Shown here piece by piece: positions 45,265-56,189 of a stretch of 64,000 bases of DNA (within the stretch, counting starts at the first letter, position 1; each line of letters opens with the position of its first letter). The DNA comes from Lepeophtheirus salmonis (taxonomy: Eukaryota; Arthropoda; Copepoda; Siphonostomatoida; Caligidae). The notes under the pieces are model-generated. The model did not search any database and was not told the DNA's origin. It saw nothing but the letters and a program-made list of their open reading frames with translations. Where the stretch lies: positions 55,854,492 to 55,918,491 of the forward strand of contig NC_052136.2 in the NCBI RefSeq assembly GCF_016086655.4. The letters run 5' to 3'. Made by a program: the position numbers and the translations under genes.

Positions 45265-45422
45265 TGTAGTTTGTCTAGAATAATACACGCTTCTTATAAT
45301 TACCAAAAGATAAGTTGTATTCTCGAGTAAACACAAACGACTGAAACAGTTTATACAAAATAATAGATTAAGAGATACTCTCGGGAAGAACGTGGAATCA
45401 ACTTGTATAGCTGAACAGTCCA
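45265..45422 (-). repeat. 5' LTR, about 158 bp
   Basis: Begins TGGACTGTTCAGCTATAC on the minus strand and ends ACTACA; paired with 41699-41855. The element's transcription start should lie inside it, but no core promoter can be singled out. Confidence 0.9.
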
Positions 45423-46294
45423 TATATATTCACTAGGACGTGCCGCTAATAAATATTTAATTTCTGATTATTTTATTAATGTTTTTAATAAGTCTAGAAT
45501 TTAGTCAAACTTGTTGATAAACAACATAATAATTACAATAGACACAACTGTAATACTATATCATATAGTCTATATGTTAGTAGATGTTTGTTTGTATGTA
45601 CGGTAATAAAACGCATAACCAGGGTATATATTTCATAAACAGAGACAGTACACACCTTAAACATATCAAAAATTGTTTAGAATTTTGAGTTACGTACATA
45701 GAGTCATGCTTCATTTTGATCAGAGCATATTTCAGGACTCTGGAGGGCAAGTTTTTTTTTGTTAATAAGTGGATTATTTTCATAATACAAGATCGATTCC
45801 CCGAGTTTCAATTTTTTTTTTTACATAAAAAAAAGAAAGAAGATTTTTTTGTACAACAGAAAAAGAGTATACTGAACACAAATTAAAAAAGGGAACTAGG
45901 AAGAGGATTAGTGAGTTTGACTGAGTATGTATGTCGTATATCGACAATTTTAATCAAATTATAGATTTATTTATAGCATTAATAAAATAATTCGAAATAA
46001 AATATATTTTACACGGGTAAGTCTTATTACAACTATGATAATATATTATGGTAGACTAGGATGTACCCGTATTATATATTTTATTACAAATTATTTATTT
46101 ATGCACATACTAATACAAACTTGCTAATCCGTGGACGGAAGGACAGGCAAACTTACAAATACTATAATATTATTGCAACTCGAAGAAACTAAATAGGGGG
46201 TTGAGTTATTTATCAATAAGTATTATATATTTTATTACAAATTATTTTATTATGCACTATAATGTGTACGCTAATTGGCGTTTCGAAAAAAACT
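45423..46294. other. Unassigned AT-rich region
   Basis: ATTATATATTTTATTACAAA occurs twice, at about 46071 and 46222, a local direct repeat. No gene. Confidence 0.4.
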
Positions 46295-46640
46295 ATACGA
46301 ATAACTATGTTTTCTAAATTTATTGAAAATCAAAAATGTTATTGGCTAAAAAAAGAAAATCCGTTAAAATTGACATTTCGTTTATATCAGGAGCAAAAAA
46401 ATGAACTTCAATGGAACATGGAATTAGTAAATGGAAGAAAATTTGTAGAAATTTGTCTGCAAAATTCAATTGTATATAAATTTGAAAAATAAAAATTGGC
46501 GTTGAACTGAAATATCTGTCCTTTTCTGAATAATTTTTCAATTTTGTCTCTCATTATTTTCATCATACGTCAAATTTCAGTTTTAAAAAAATGCCACAAG
46601 ACGATGCTGTTCATGCAAAATATGCAAACGCAATATTAAA
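46295..46640 (-). repeat. Dispersed repeat R, copy 1
   Basis: Its reverse complement aligns with 51540-51835: AAAGGACAGATATTTCAG, TTTGCAGACAAATTTCTAC, TTAGCCAATAACATTTTTGA and AATTTGACGTATGATGAAAA all have counterparts in the same order. Frames 46262-46492 (+) and 46320-46541 (-) result from it. Confidence 0.6.
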
Positions 46641-47134
46641 AACGGAGTAATTTGTATTTCATGAACATTTTGTGAAATAAGTTTTTACAATATCTTCATA
46701 AAAGGAAAATATTATTCTCCATAACTATTTTTTTGGCAAGTACGAAAAAATATTGTTAGGTTGTGTTTCTTTTACAATTCTAATAAGTGCTATGAACTTT
46801 TTTTTTGTTTTTTTGCACTAATTCATTTGCCAATTTCCAATGTGATTTCCCTCTCCCTCCATAGCCGAAGCAACCCTGGGTAATCCTTAGCTTTTATTAG
46901 AGTCAATGTAAGTATCCTACTTTGTAAACATTGATAAATATATTGGAACATTTAAATCTTTAAACTCACGAAACCTTTCTTTGCAAAATAATTTCCCCAT
47001 CATGTTACCTATATTAATAAGATAAAGTTTGTCTGTCTAACATTACATTAGAAATGTTTGAATGTATGAAAAACTGTCAAGATTACACTGTTTATATCAT
47101 AAACATATTTTGATCCAAGAAATAACAATGTAGT
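46641..47134. other. Unassigned AT-rich region
   Basis: Nothing recognisable. Confidence 0.4.
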
Positions 47135-47515
47135 CTTAATAATGAAAAAACGGACGTCAACAACAAGGTCCTCATGTTTAATATTGTCATGGTTGAAGAG
47201 GACATTCTCAACGACAACAATCTGTTATTTAAGAGGGCACACGCCTCCAAGAAGGTGCCGCATTCCTGCAGGGAGAACATGGCTGCCTTCTGGCCGGCAG
47301 ATTTCTGGACTTTCTCCTCGCCCGACATGAATCCCCAGGACTTTGCTGTTTGGTGTATCTTGGAAGGTAAGCCCATTATACTTCTCACCCTTATATCAAT
47401 ACCCTGAAGGCCGTGGTTACGGAGGAGTCCTTGAAATCTATCTAGGGCAGCTGTGCTTCTGTTCGTCACTGTATTGATGCCATCATTCAGAACGGAGGGG
47501 AAGATATAGAATAAA
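47135..47515 (+). pseudogene. Mariner-type transposase, C-terminal fragment (M3)
   Basis: The plus-strand frame 47174-47407 reads FKRAHASKKVPHSCRENMAA then FWPADFWTFSSPDMNPQDFA with VWCILEGK. This is the mariner block between the second and third catalytic acids, with the P-x-x-P-D-x-N-P-x-D-F motif, though the Q-D of HQDGAP is lost upstream. It continues in another frame with TLKAVVTEES and ends near 47512 with DAIIQNGGEDIE. No TIRs were found. The minus-strand 125-codon frame 47092-47469 is only its antisense. Confidence 0.75.
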
Positions 47516-48015
47516 AAGTGTAAAAAATAGTAAAAATGGCTTTTAAAATTTTATAACTCTTGAGTCCTCGCCGTGTAGACTTGCCCCCCCATTTCTTTAT
47601 TATTACTTAAGAATGTGTTGAATATGCGCACAAGCTTTCTTCAAATAAAATGACACATCGTTTTTTTAGAAGTAACTACATAAATTATATAATGAACAAC
47701 GATGATTCATTTTACGTTCTTATATCGAAAATATTTTTATAACTAAAAAATAGAAAGAACAGGGTTTCCCCATTTATACAAGGAGGGGGATGCCCCCCCC
47801 TCCATTGACATTATGTATGTAATGTTTAATTTATTAATAGTTTATTGTATGCTAAGTTGAACAAATCATTCAAGATTGTATGTGAAAGAAAACACTGTTG
47901 TAAAAAACATTCTTCAAGTATTATCCGTTTGTTAATTGTAAGATACACATTTTTTAATTTTATTTAAATTTCATTTTTCTCATCATTATTGAAGATTTTA
48001 CTCTAAATAGGGTAT
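47516..48015. other. Unassigned AT-rich region
   Basis: Short G and C runs near 47780-47805; no feature recognised. Confidence 0.4.
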
Positions 48016-48416
48016 CAGTAGGGGATGGGCTCGAGGGCCGGTAGCCCTTCCCTCAAAAATAAGAAATTTTTGTTTGTTACAATTTCAATATTTCAAATTT
48101 AATTTAATTTTTCTGATCTGTTTTCAAAAAAAAACTAATTTTTTCTTAGAATATCGATGAATTTTTGTAATTCTTCTCCAAAAAAATTTTTTTAGTAATA
48201 TATATGGATTTTTCAAATCTTTTCCGGTAAATTTAATATTTTAACTTTTTTTTCAAATAGTTTAAAATTTGAAATTTTTTATAATAATTTAAAATTTGAA
48301 ATTTTATTACAAAAAAAAGTTATTTTTTTTGGGATTTTTTACAAAAAATTCTAAAACCAGGACCCTCCCCCCAAAAAAAAAAAAAATATATATATATTAT
48401 TCTACTTACGCCCCTG
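48016..48416. mobile_element. CAGGGGCG-family element with AT-rich internal repeats
   Basis: Left end CAGTAGGGGATGGGCTCGAG then GTAGCCCTTCCC; right end TTACGCCCCTG (closing at 48416). The interior repeats AATTTGAAATTTTTTATAAT, TTTTTCAAATAGTTTAAAAT and similar. No target duplication is clear. Confidence 0.55.
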
Positions 48417-49229
48417 CTAAAAGATTGACAAATGAACTCTCATGTGATAATCTTTTAGTGTAAATTATATCCAAGTCAAATCATGAGTCTTGTCACTTTG
48501 AATTTGAGAGTCAAGTATAAAGTAGGAATTTAATGTTTACTTATGTTACACACTTGTTAAATTTGTTACAGACAACTTTTCTCGTATATCTTAAAAACGA
48601 AAGTCACAATATTTCCATTTAACTGAATATAAAATATAATACAAATATTGTGGGGAAAAAATAAATTATTTTTTTAGTTTTTCTTAGAGCTTTTACTGAA
48701 AAACTGGGGTTTTTTTTTTTGGGGGAGGGGTAAAGAGTAAAGCCAGTTGAAAGTATAATTAAGCTGAAAAACATCTACTTAAATTATGTTCACACACTCT
48801 CACTGAAAGGAAGAATGGGGATGGTTCATTGTCATAGAATTCTTGACCCAAGGAATAATCACATTTGCAGCTTAAAGGAAAAGAGTAATAAATGACTTAG
48901 ACTCTTTTTTCACCTGTTTTTCAACCAATTACTCCTTTTATTTTTCCCTCATATGGCAATAAAAATTATTTTGGATCTTTTGAATTCTATGCAGATGGTG
49001 CATGGCCCATGAGGTCCCCTAACAAGGGCTGGAATAGCAAAAATTCACAAATATATTAAACGTCGTTTACATCCTGGAACAATACAACAATCTGACATCT
49101 TGTCAAAAATTAAAATGTAAAGTTCAATAACCTAGGGTTAAGTCTGAAAAAATTCTGACAAAATAATACAACTAACTTATCTATTCTTAGTACATTGAAG
49201 GACTAAGTTTAATCGAACTTTTCCTTTGG
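48417..49229. other. Unassigned AT-rich region
   Basis: A G-rich run at 48712-48730; no gene recognised. Confidence 0.4.
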
Positions 49230-49480
49230 ACCTATCTAGACCGAATTTTTATATGAGACCGGTCCAGACCGAGGTTTTTTTTTTTTTTGACCGAACTAAT
49301 TCGGTCCAACAAAAAATATAACGGACCGAACCCCAAAACTAGTCATTACCTTCATTGTATAGCACATCCTCTTCTCTAAAAAGAAGAAGAAAAAAGGCCT
49401 CAAATTAGTTGTTAGTTAACTTATTGTTTTCCAACTATAAAATTATTGTTCAATAATTGTTCTGAATTGTTTAGGGCTGA
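49230..49480. repeat. Palindromic GACCGG repeat joined to inverted repeat G
   Basis: GACCGGTCCAGACCGAGG and ACCGAACTAATTCGGTCC (a near-palindrome) at 49255-49325, then an inverted copy of repeat G (AACTATAAAATTATTGTTCA, complement of the 9480-9530 block), with its module TTCATTGTATAGCACATCCT at 49352. Confidence 0.5.
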
Positions 49481-50119
49481 ACAAGAGCAGATTCAAGTTC
49501 AACCAATCAACGTTCAGAACACTGAATAGGAGACAAGAAGAAGATGCATCTACAGTGGACAAGAAAAAACAGAAATTTTTTGACAAATTTATACAAAAAT
49601 AATTGAATATGATTTATTTTTTAAGTTGTGATAAAAAAAATGCAAATTTTGACAACCTACTTTCATTTTTTGACAAAAAAACCGCTACCTTTTCGACCCC
49701 CACCCCCTCTAACCCTACTCCTTCAGTAATTGACCATGTAATAAATTATATCATTTGAATTATTGATTATTTTTGTTTGGTTAGATATATAATTCAAAAT
49801 TTAGTCATTGCTGATAAATTTGAAATATGGTAACGCTGAGTGGGCCAGTAGTAATACTTTTTGAAAATGCCCTCTTTTAGAATATTCTTTATCGTTATAT
49901 TAGATATTCACAGCAAGCATTTTTGTTAGACAGGTCAAGGCCTTGAAAGAGAATTTATTTTATTATATACACTATAATATAAATTTGAATAAGGCATAAT
50001 ATACTGAGAGTAAAATTTCTACACCTTCCTAATTCTATTTATTATTCTTAATAACATATTATTTAGTCTTAATAGACTTTCATTTATTCGTTTTTTAAAC
50101 AGTTTGAATTCTCGACAGC
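49481..50119. other. Unassigned region
   Basis: AATCAACGTTCAGAACACTG (49506) resembles a stretch near 5370 (AATCAACATTCAGAACACTG), a possible dispersed repeat. No gene. Confidence 0.4.
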
Positions 50120-50660
50120 TATTGGGAAAGTTGCAATATTTGACACGTTGTATTCAACAAGTCCAAAAGTCCGTAAAGTTGTCTATCATGAAGGCCTGGT
50201 TCTTAGCTAAGTCTTGAGTGAAAACAAAATTGTTTCTGGCCCAACCAACGTAGCACTTTCCTATCCAGAAGTTTGATGTAAGCCTCTGCATTGAGTACCT
50301 CCTTTTCTCCGTAAAAATGTGAGGACAGACTTCACCTCTGCTGGTCACAACGCCCAATACCATGGCTCCTGTTGTATTTTCTGTTCTGAAGACATCTCAC
50401 AGATACTGAGACATTGTCTGAATGTTTGTTTTTAACGTAGCGGCTGTTCTACATATTCACAGTTGGATCAAAAGGGAAACAAATTTCATCAGAAAAGAGA
50501 AAGACTTAATCCGAATTTTTGTTAGCTTTGAAAAAATTTAAAATCTTCTCTCCTCTTTCCAACTGTCTCAGCTTCCTCTGTTCAGAGATAAAATCTTTTG
50601 TTGTCTTCTTCCATGATTTTGTACCAATGTCATTCCAGATTGATGATAACAAAATTTGTA
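50120..50660 (-). pseudogene. Mariner-type transposase fragment M4
   Basis: Minus strand: near 50600-50480 RKLRQLERGE and VFLFSDEICFPFDPTVN (the first catalytic Asp block, F-S-D-E), then SRYVKNKHSDNVS, VMVLGVVTSRGEVCPHIF with TEKRRYSMQ (50290-50365), and at 50155-50200 DNFTDFWTC, the block before the P-x-x-P motif. Typical core of a mariner DDE transposase with stops at several points. TIRs were not identified. Confidence 0.7.
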
Positions 50661-51229
50661 CCCCTAAATAATATCAACCCTTTATATATACATTCAAACA
50701 ATAACAGGTATATTTGAATCTGTTGTATTAAATTGTGGTTCCTGTATGTCAAACCCCTTTCAAAGGGGATTTGAAATCCATAAATACCAAAAAGGTTTTG
50801 TAACTCTTCCCTGACTACCCTACGTTGTGTACATGTTTTTTGTTGAAGATTTTCCCCAAAAGAAAGATAAGAGATTTGAACTCTGTTGATAAGGACATTA
50901 AAGGTTTAATTGATGGGACATTATACAACATACATTAATTATTATCCTATTTTGAAGAGGCTTTATTAATTATAATTATTCAAAAGGAATAAACGGTGTG
51001 ATTTGTTAGTTATATTTTATAAAGATGAACTACAAAATATTACCTGACGTTGCTCGGGAAAAGGAGGGAGCGGGATATCACATTGACGATGGTCAATTTT
51101 ATTTCTTCGTAGGTGTGTTAAACCCTCTTCGGCACCAGTAGAGGTCTAATAATATAGCACCTGTACATTATATGAAATGTATTATTATTCATTTAAAAAA
51201 AAAGGTTAAAAGCTTCCAATAAACGTACC
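50661..51229. other. Unassigned region
   Basis: Contains AAACCCCTTTCAAAGGGGAT (50754-50773), a local palindrome. No coding feature. Confidence 0.4.
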
Positions 51230-51840
51230 AACATATATGCTTAGAAAAAAAATTATAGATAAGAAGTCAATTTTTTATTTTTCTCAAAAAATTGCTAAAC
51301 CGAAATTTGCCAAGAAAATTGTAAAAAACTATTTGAACCAAAGTAGAAAAACACATTTAATGTCATTTTAAGGAAAAACACAAATATACCAATATTTTTT
51401 CGGACTTGCGAAAACAAAAAAGATTATGGAAAATAATGTAGTTGAAAAAATAACCCTCAATAACGGGTGCAATTTTTCAAAAATTGCAAAAATTATGTTA
51501 TAAACTGTTCCAGAAATTAAAAATACTATATTTCAATGTCAAAGTCTAATTTTTTTTGTAAAAAGTGCATTGTTTTATGGTATTTCTTCTTAAAAAATGA
51601 AAATTGACGTTTGATGAAAAAAAGAGACATAAATTTTAAAAAAATTGCAGAAAATGACAGATATTTATTTAAATATCTGTGTCAAATTGATATGCAAACG
51701 AATCTGCAGACAAATATCTACAAACTTTATTTTATCTACGAATCCATTCCAATTGAAAATTGCAATCGAATATGCAATTCTAACCGATTTCTTATTTTGC
51801 CAATAACTTTTTAGATTTTGAATAAATATAAAAACGTCCT
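51230..51840 (+). repeat. Dispersed repeat R, copy 2
   Basis: 51540-51835 aligns with the reverse complement of 46295-46640 (GAAAATGACAGATATTTATT, TCTGCAGACAAATATCTACA, TTTTGCCAATAACTTTTTAG). The 67-codon frame 51611-51814 lies inside. The part before 51540 is probably the same element but has no partner in this window. Confidence 0.55.
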
Positions 51841-52298
51841 TATTTCAAATATGAGTTTTTTTGATTTATAACTCAACCATCTATCATGTGTCATCGAGCT
51901 CCAAAAAACAGTTTTTTTGCTTAATGTATAGAATAAGCCCCCTTTATGTGACCCCCTCATCAAAAAACAACAACAAAACCCTTACGAGGATCAAAAGAAG
52001 CACCCATGCATAATTTCAGCATTCAATTTTTAATGTTTACTAATTGAAGAATAGGGTAAATAAATACTTCTTCAATACTTCATTTCTATAGGGGAGGGGC
52101 AAGATCTCATGCTAGGAGTAAGTTGTTGTTACTTGATAAATCTTATTTTTAGGAGGGGGAGAGGGAACGTCAAAATTTCAAATTAACGTTGTAGTATCTC
52201 CCAACATTTTCTCAAAAAAACAAAACAAAAAAAAACACCTCTTAATCATGCGGTAGTTTGTCAACTATTTCTAAATGTGGAACTAATTAGCATTAATA
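51841..52298. other. Unassigned AT-rich region
   Basis: Nothing recognisable. Confidence 0.4.
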
Positions 52299-52903
52299 CA
52301 GTCATTTGCAAAAGTTTAAAACTACCTGCGATATCTCACCTAATTCAATAATAATTGTTTTCCCAACGTATATGAACGATATTATATAAGTAGGAGACTT
52401 GTCATATTCAACTGAGTCTAGCAAGTGTACCTATCAATATGTTGCATAATGACGCTTGGAGGAGAATGTTGTGTTCACATAACAGCTGAAATTATTATTC
52501 TTCAAAAATGGGCAAAAAAGGTACTTTTATAGTGTTGTTACACGAAGAAAGGTATTCTAAGCACAAAATTACTGTAAAAATGTGCTGTAGCAAGACAGTT
52601 GTACACAATGGTCCTCAGTAATTTGTAAAATTCGGGATTGATTCGGGCAAAACGAAAACAAGGCGCCTTAGGAAAACATCCACAAGAGATGACGCTATGA
52701 TGAAATTGACTGTTTCAAGATTTCCCATTAGTTCCCGTAAAAAAAAAAACCCATTCTAATTTCATTCGAAAAGGGTGTAAAGTAAGTGTCAGAGTCGTTT
52801 GAGTAAATAGTTCAACTTCAAAAAAAAAAAATCTGAAATACATTCTTTTTCAGCTGAAAATAAGAAAATATCCCAAGTGGTCTTAAACTTTTACAAATGA
52901 CTG
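52299..52903 (+). mobile_element. Tc1-like deletion derivative
   Basis: Flanked by TA at 52297-52298 and 52904-52905. Left TIR CAGTCATTTGCAAAAGTTTA and complement of right TIR CAGTCATTTGTAAAAGTTTA. At 52508 a frame opens MGKKGTFIVLLHEERYSKHK and continues with KTRRLRKTSTRDDAMMKL, the DNA-binding paired-like region and GRPR-like hinge of Tc1 transposases. The catalytic half is missing, making a 605-bp non-autonomous copy. Confidence 0.85.
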
Positions 52904-53089
52904 TAGTATGGAATTGCTAATTCGATTATAAACAATCAAGGTATATATTAATTTGTAGCATGAGTAGTAGAAAAATCGACAGCTGACAAAAACCAATAAA
53001 ATTTCCACATTAATTACGCTTTTTGCTAACATAAATATTCAATATATATTTATTTATATCAGCTATGGAGACTTTTCCGCTTAATTTCA
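52904..53089. other. Spacer
   Basis: Nothing recognisable. Confidence 0.4.
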
Positions 53090-53240
53090 CTCTTCCAGTG
53101 TGTTAAACGTGGATTGGTTAAAATCAAATTAGCTTTTGTTAGGTTGTGAACAATATTCAACAATCATTAAAATATAACTCTATAGTAGGGAGGAATTGCC
53201 TTGAAAACTAATTGATTTTGGGCCTTTTTTTTACTTTTCT
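53090..53240. repeat. Dispersed repeat G, copy 3
   Basis: AACGTGGATTGGTTAAAATC, TTAGGTTGTGAACAATATTC and GAGGAATTGCCTTGAAAACT match 9420-9560. Confidence 0.5.
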
Positions 53241-53679
53241 CTTAAAAGGCATGATGGCAAAATATGAAGCAAGTTTAGGAGTACAAGATTTTGTAAAATA
53301 GTTATTACTCGTTGTTTGATTTATATAATCACTTAATCTAGGGTGTATTTTTCTAATAACAATCAATAAGGTTGTCGACACCAGATTCAACACCCTCCCA
53401 AAGAAGAAACCTAGTAATAGTCCTTATAATCAATACATAATAATTAAAACACGATTCTAGCTATTTAAGCGTCGTCTAGTTTTTATGTTCCTTGATGCAT
53501 AATTTGAAGGACTCTCTCATAAAAGACATTAATTGATCAATGCAATATGCACTCATAGGGATCGAGGAGAGCCTATTTAGAGATGCCAGAAATCTATTTC
53601 TTAAAAAGTAACTTCCCCCCTCCTCCAATATAAAAGGACTCGACATTTTATATAATGAATTATACTACTTAATGAAACA

Positions 53680-54335
53680 AGAGCGTCCGCAGTGTGTGGG
53701 CTGGTTTTGCTGTAGAAACAACCTCCTCCCCCCTCAATAAAAGAAAAACAAACAAAAATTAGCGAATTTTTGCTTTTTATAAGAAAATTTAACTTTTTTT
53801 TTCTAAAATCCGTGGATATTTTTATTTTTTTTTCAAAAAATTTAATAGTTTCATTATAGCTATGGAATTTAAACTTTTTTTCACAAAATTTATTTTTTGT
53901 ATATAGCTGTAGATTTTTTAATTTTTTTTTTCGAAAAATTTAATATTTGAAATTTAATTTTCGAAATTATTTTCCAAAAAATTTACTATTTGAAATATTT
54001 TTCCAAAAAAAATAATATTGGAAATTTTTTTCCAAAAAGTTTAGTTTTTGTGAATAATTATGGATTTGGATTTTTTTCCCCAAAATTTAATATTCAAAAT
54101 AAAAATTTTTATATTGTTTTTCCAAAAAATTTCACTTTTTATATTTTTAAGATTTTTTTTCAAAAATCCTTTCAGATCTTGTCTTTGGAATTTTGTTTTC
54201 CAAAATTTAATAGATTTTTTTCCAAAAAGTTTAGTTTTTGTGAAAAATATTTGGATTTTTTCCCCAAAATTTAATATTCAAAATGAACCTCTTTCACTTT
54301 TTATATTTTTAAGATCCTTTATTTTCTTTGGAAAT
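53680..54335. mobile_element. CAGGGGCG-family element, longest internal repeat array
   Basis: Left end (AAGAGCGTCCGCAGTGTGTG GGCTGG, a decayed CAGGGGCGTCTGCAGG) followed by more than ten units related to TTTCCAAAAAATTTAATATT and TTGTGAATAATTATGGATTT. Two longer sub-blocks, 54023-54110 and 54215-54290, share TCCAAAAAGTTTAGTTTTTG and CCCCAAAATTTAATATTCAA, showing recent tandem duplication. Frames 53990-54274 and 54060-54428 (+) are repeat artefacts. Confidence 0.6.
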
Positions 54336-54373
54336 TTCCATAGAGCAAGAAATAGAAAGAAATTTTATATAGC

Positions 54374-54401
54374 GAAGGTTTTTATATATATAAAAACCTT
54401 C
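54374..54401. repeat. Perfect 28-bp palindrome
   Basis: GAAGGTTTTTATAT joined directly to ATATAAAAACCTTC, no loop. Confidence 0.9.
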
Positions 54402-54936
54402 ACTTTCCGATTTTCTTTTATAATATAAATTCATTTTCTTACTATTATAAAATTTGTATTTCTCAAAAATCCTTACTCTTTTTTTCTATTGTCTAATCAC
54501 AAATATTATATTCTAAAGATAAGGTAGTGTTTATAATTTTTTTATATAGTATGTCCAAGTAATGTTCTCTTCAAGAATTCAATAAGGACCTTATATTTTT
54601 TATTTTTCTGTTTTTTTAACTAATGTTTTGATGATTATATTTACATAGATAAGAACCCTTAACATTTTTCAAATATTCTTCATTTTTTCTTGATTAACAA
54701 TATGTTCTGAGTTAACATAAGAAAATTCAAGAAAAGTAGAGCATCCCATACTTTTTATATAAAAGTTTTATTGATATATTTGAGTAAATTATAGGGTTTT
54801 TATTCAAATTTGTGGGATGAGAAAAGATACTCAAGAAATGTAGCTATGGTTTAGAAACTTTATTTCATTTGTGAAACTTATATTGGCCCCGAATTGGCTT
54901 CCTTCAAATAAGGTATATCCATTTCTCCTTTTCATA
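54402..54936. other. Unassigned AT-rich region
   Basis: Nothing recognisable. Confidence 0.4.
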
Positions 54937-55100
54937 CCGGGTTGTTCATTGAAATCTGAATTATTTATAATTCAAAGGGTTTAAAGGGTGAGTGATTAAA
55001 GTTCTTTCATATTTAAATATATTAAACCTTGCAAATTAGTTTCAAAACAAAACAAATTTTAGGTCTCTAGCTTACGTACAAGTCAAGAAAAGAACACTTG
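54937..55100 (+). mobile_element. Mariner family M1, 5' terminal fragment
   Basis: TA at 54935-54936, then CCGGGTTGTTCATTGAAATC, the leader and the start of the transposase region (TTACGTACAAGTCAAGAAAA). Similarity ends near 55100. Confidence 0.7.
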
Positions 55101-56129
55101 ACCGTCAACTTTAAGAAAAAACATTATAGCTTACTTTTGTGATGACAGACCACAAGCGTCATACCATCTTTAATTAGAAGATTTATAGTTTTTTCGAATA
55201 TATAATTTTTCGAGTATAATACTTACATAGGTTTTCTAGAAGCAAATTACTCAGATTAATCCATTGGAAGCATCACAGCCAGTTCACCTTCGTGGGCATA
55301 GTAGATTATCCCAGAAAATAGAATAAAAACTCTATAATTGATCGAAATATGTCTATTAAATATTGAGCTATATTTAAAATTCATTAAATCAATCAATTGG
55401 GAGCTCGACTATTTCTAAACTTTTGTTCAAGATTGTTTATATGTGGACACGCCTTATTAATATTTTTTTTACTTAGCTATTAAAAGTTTAGTAAAAAATT
55501 TAATTCCGTATTTCCGTGAATATTGGTCGTTATATTCAAATTTACAAGCTGTTATTTATAGCCTGAAGCCTTGATTTGATTTAAGTGACTATATTTTGCT
55601 TCAATATGGTCTTTCAAATAACTAAAATATATCATATTGTGTTATTCAGTTGTGACCGTAAAGTTTTGAGGCATGCATATACAAGAAAATTTTGCGGATT
55701 TTGTAGAGAATGAAGGAATTGTGACTGAACAGTACAAATGCAAGAATACTATTTTATTGGTGTTACAACTTGATCTGGGAATCACTTTTAACTGTTCTTT
55801 TTTCTCAAAAAAGTTTTTGGATAGTACTAATATGTTTTGCTACAATGAGGAGGAAAATTATACATAACTTTGCCAAATGGCAATACTTAGGCTATTCATT
55901 GATAATTAATCTATTACTTAGTTGGTAATTATACAATTTTGAGTTAAATATATATAGGTGGGCATTTGAACTTATGTAGATATAATGTCCCACTAAATAC
56001 ATATGAATTAGTATTTTCATCAAAATATTTAAAAATAGACCATAAATATATGTAATAATCAATTTGTGTTATTATTTTCACCATAGGTAGGATTGAAAAT
56101 ATTTATTTTTTCATTATTAATCTCATTTT
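55101..56129. other. Unassigned AT-rich region
   Basis: A 64-codon frame at 55673-55867 (+) starts MHIQENFADFVENEGIVTEQ; no family is recognised and no splice context supports it, so it is not called as a gene. Confidence 0.4.
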
Positions 56130-56189
56130 TGTGCTGCAACTTGTACAATTTGCTTATACAAGTTGAAACATGCTAGATAAACGGGTTTG

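Larger units (their letters stand above)
41699..45422 (-). mobile_element. Ty3/gypsy LTR retrotransposon, CsRn1/Kabuki-like, decayed
   Basis: Complete in outline on the minus strand: 5' LTR (45422-45265), tRNA-Trp-type primer site, gag, protease, reverse transcriptase, RNase H remnant, integrase, polypurine tract, 3' LTR (41855-41699). TATA(TA) borders both sides, compatible with a 4-6 bp duplication, though the sequence is too simple to be sure. Several frameshifts and stops break gag and pol. At 3.7 kb it is shorter than CsRn1 elements of about 5 kb, mainly through losses in gag and RNase H. LTR divergence is visible by eye, so it is not recent. Confidence 0.9.

Noticed and set aside
47092..47469. 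125-codon minus-strand frame
   Set aside because: Exact antisense of a mariner C-terminal region with recognisable sense motifs.
48016..48416. 8-bp target duplication for the CAGGGGCG element
   Set aside because: The bases on the two sides (TAGGGTAT and CTAAAAGA) do not match, so the duplication cannot be claimed.
53990..54428. Two overlapping frames of 94 and 122 codons rich in F, K and N
   Set aside because: Both are read-through of the AT-rich repeat array in two frames, which a true gene would not show.
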